Positions 13,447 to 13,718 of a stretch of DNA of 13,718 nt are shown piece after piece. Position numbers and translations under genes: made by a program. Position 1 is the first letter of the stretch; every line of letters begins with the position of its first letter. Source of the stretch: Micrococcales bacterium (lineage in GTDB: Bacteria > Actinomycetota > Actinomycetes > S36-B12); assembly GCA_002694095.1 (NCBI GenBank), contig NZLD01000059.1, forward strand, positions 15,288 to 29,005. The letters run 5' to 3'. The notes under the pieces are model-generated. The model searched no databases. It worked only from the letters and a program-made list of their open reading frames with translations, and was not told where the DNA came from.

Positions 13447-13718
13447 TTATCCCCCGCTCAGCGGTACGTACACAACGGCCCGCGTTCCATATTCCTGATC
13501 AGCGAATTCGAAGGTGCCGCCGAGCTCTGTTGTCGCCAACGATTGCACGATGTTGAGTCCGAGACCGGCCGTATCTAACTGATCGGGATCCACGCCGATG
13601 CCATCGTCGACAACAGCGATCGTCAAGGAGTCCGGCGCACGGACGGCCTCCACCGTGACGAACGTGCCTCGCGCGTGTTGAACAGCGTTGTGCACCAACT
13701 CAGAGACACACATCGCCA
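13447..13718 (-). CDS. Sensor histidine kinase, C-terminal ATPase domain (5' end outside window), PdtaS/Rv3220c-like
   Basis: About 90 C-terminal residues of a histidine kinase ATP-binding (HATPase_c) domain; the frame remains open to the window edge. The N-box reads ELVHNAVQHA, the G1 region VVDDGIGVDP and the G2 region AGLGLNIVQSLATTELGG, ending in a beta strand GTRAVVYVPL. The N-box form and its position convergent to whiB1 match Rv3220c (PdtaS), a cytosolic HisKA_2-type kinase. The sensor and phosphoacceptor domains are not in view, so the stimulus and partner cannot be read here. The ATG near 13713 is internal, not the start. Confidence 0.85.
   Translation of the reverse strand, partial: AMCVSELVHNAVQHARGTFVTVEAVRAPDSLTIAVVDDGIGVDPDQLDTAGLGLNIVQSLATTELGGTFEFADQEYGTRAVVYVPLSGG

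Overview
The window looks like part of an actinobacterial chromosome (Actinomycetota, high GC). The evidence is a WhiB1-type Fe-S regulator, a glucan gene set resembling the mycobacterial methylglucose lipopolysaccharide (MGLP) region, GTG starts, short intergenic gaps and stop-start overlaps. I cannot name the genus from the sequence.

Left part (1-4316): the 3' end of a GH57 glucan branching enzyme on the + strand runs tail-to-tail, with overlapping ends, into a four-gene minus-strand operon. Read in transcription order from 4316 down to 403, the operon is a crotonase (enoyl-CoA hydratase), a class I SAM methyltransferase, a GT4 glucosyltransferase and a left-handed-beta-helix acyltransferase. 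The combination resembles genes scattered over Rv3030-Rv3039c in Mycobacterium tuberculosis, so synthesis of a modified (methylated/acylated) alpha-1,4-glucan is the best guess. Two of the enzymes carry short in-frame tandem repeats at their N-termini.

Middle (4317-5731): a divergent intergenic stretch with a 20-bp direct repeat, an aldo/keto reductase, and a 67-residue acidic protein of unknown function.

Centre-right (5732-11533): the most interesting block. A sigma70-like promoter leads into a cobalamin (B12) riboswitch with a clear intrinsic terminator. Behind it are five genes joined by four consecutive 4-nt stop/start overlaps: a secreted alpha/alpha-toroid protein resembling the barrel domain of transcobalamin/intrinsic factor; a secreted, C-terminally membrane-anchored protein with a YWSYW...DG..EGWRF pattern like the transcobalamin beta domain; and the EcfT, double-ATPase EcfA and S components of an ECF transporter. 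I infer a B12 (corrinoid) uptake system in which a transcobalamin-like binder is split over two extracytoplasmic proteins that feed an ECF importer.

Right end (11530-13718): a small four-helix membrane protein and a diacylglycerol-kinase-family lipid kinase are divergently transcribed with only 12 bp between start codons. They are followed by whiB1, with a CRP-like palindrome in its upstream region, and by the C-terminal ATPase domain of a convergent sensor histidine kinase. The whiB1/kinase pairing matches the Rv3219/Rv3220c arrangement of mycobacteria.
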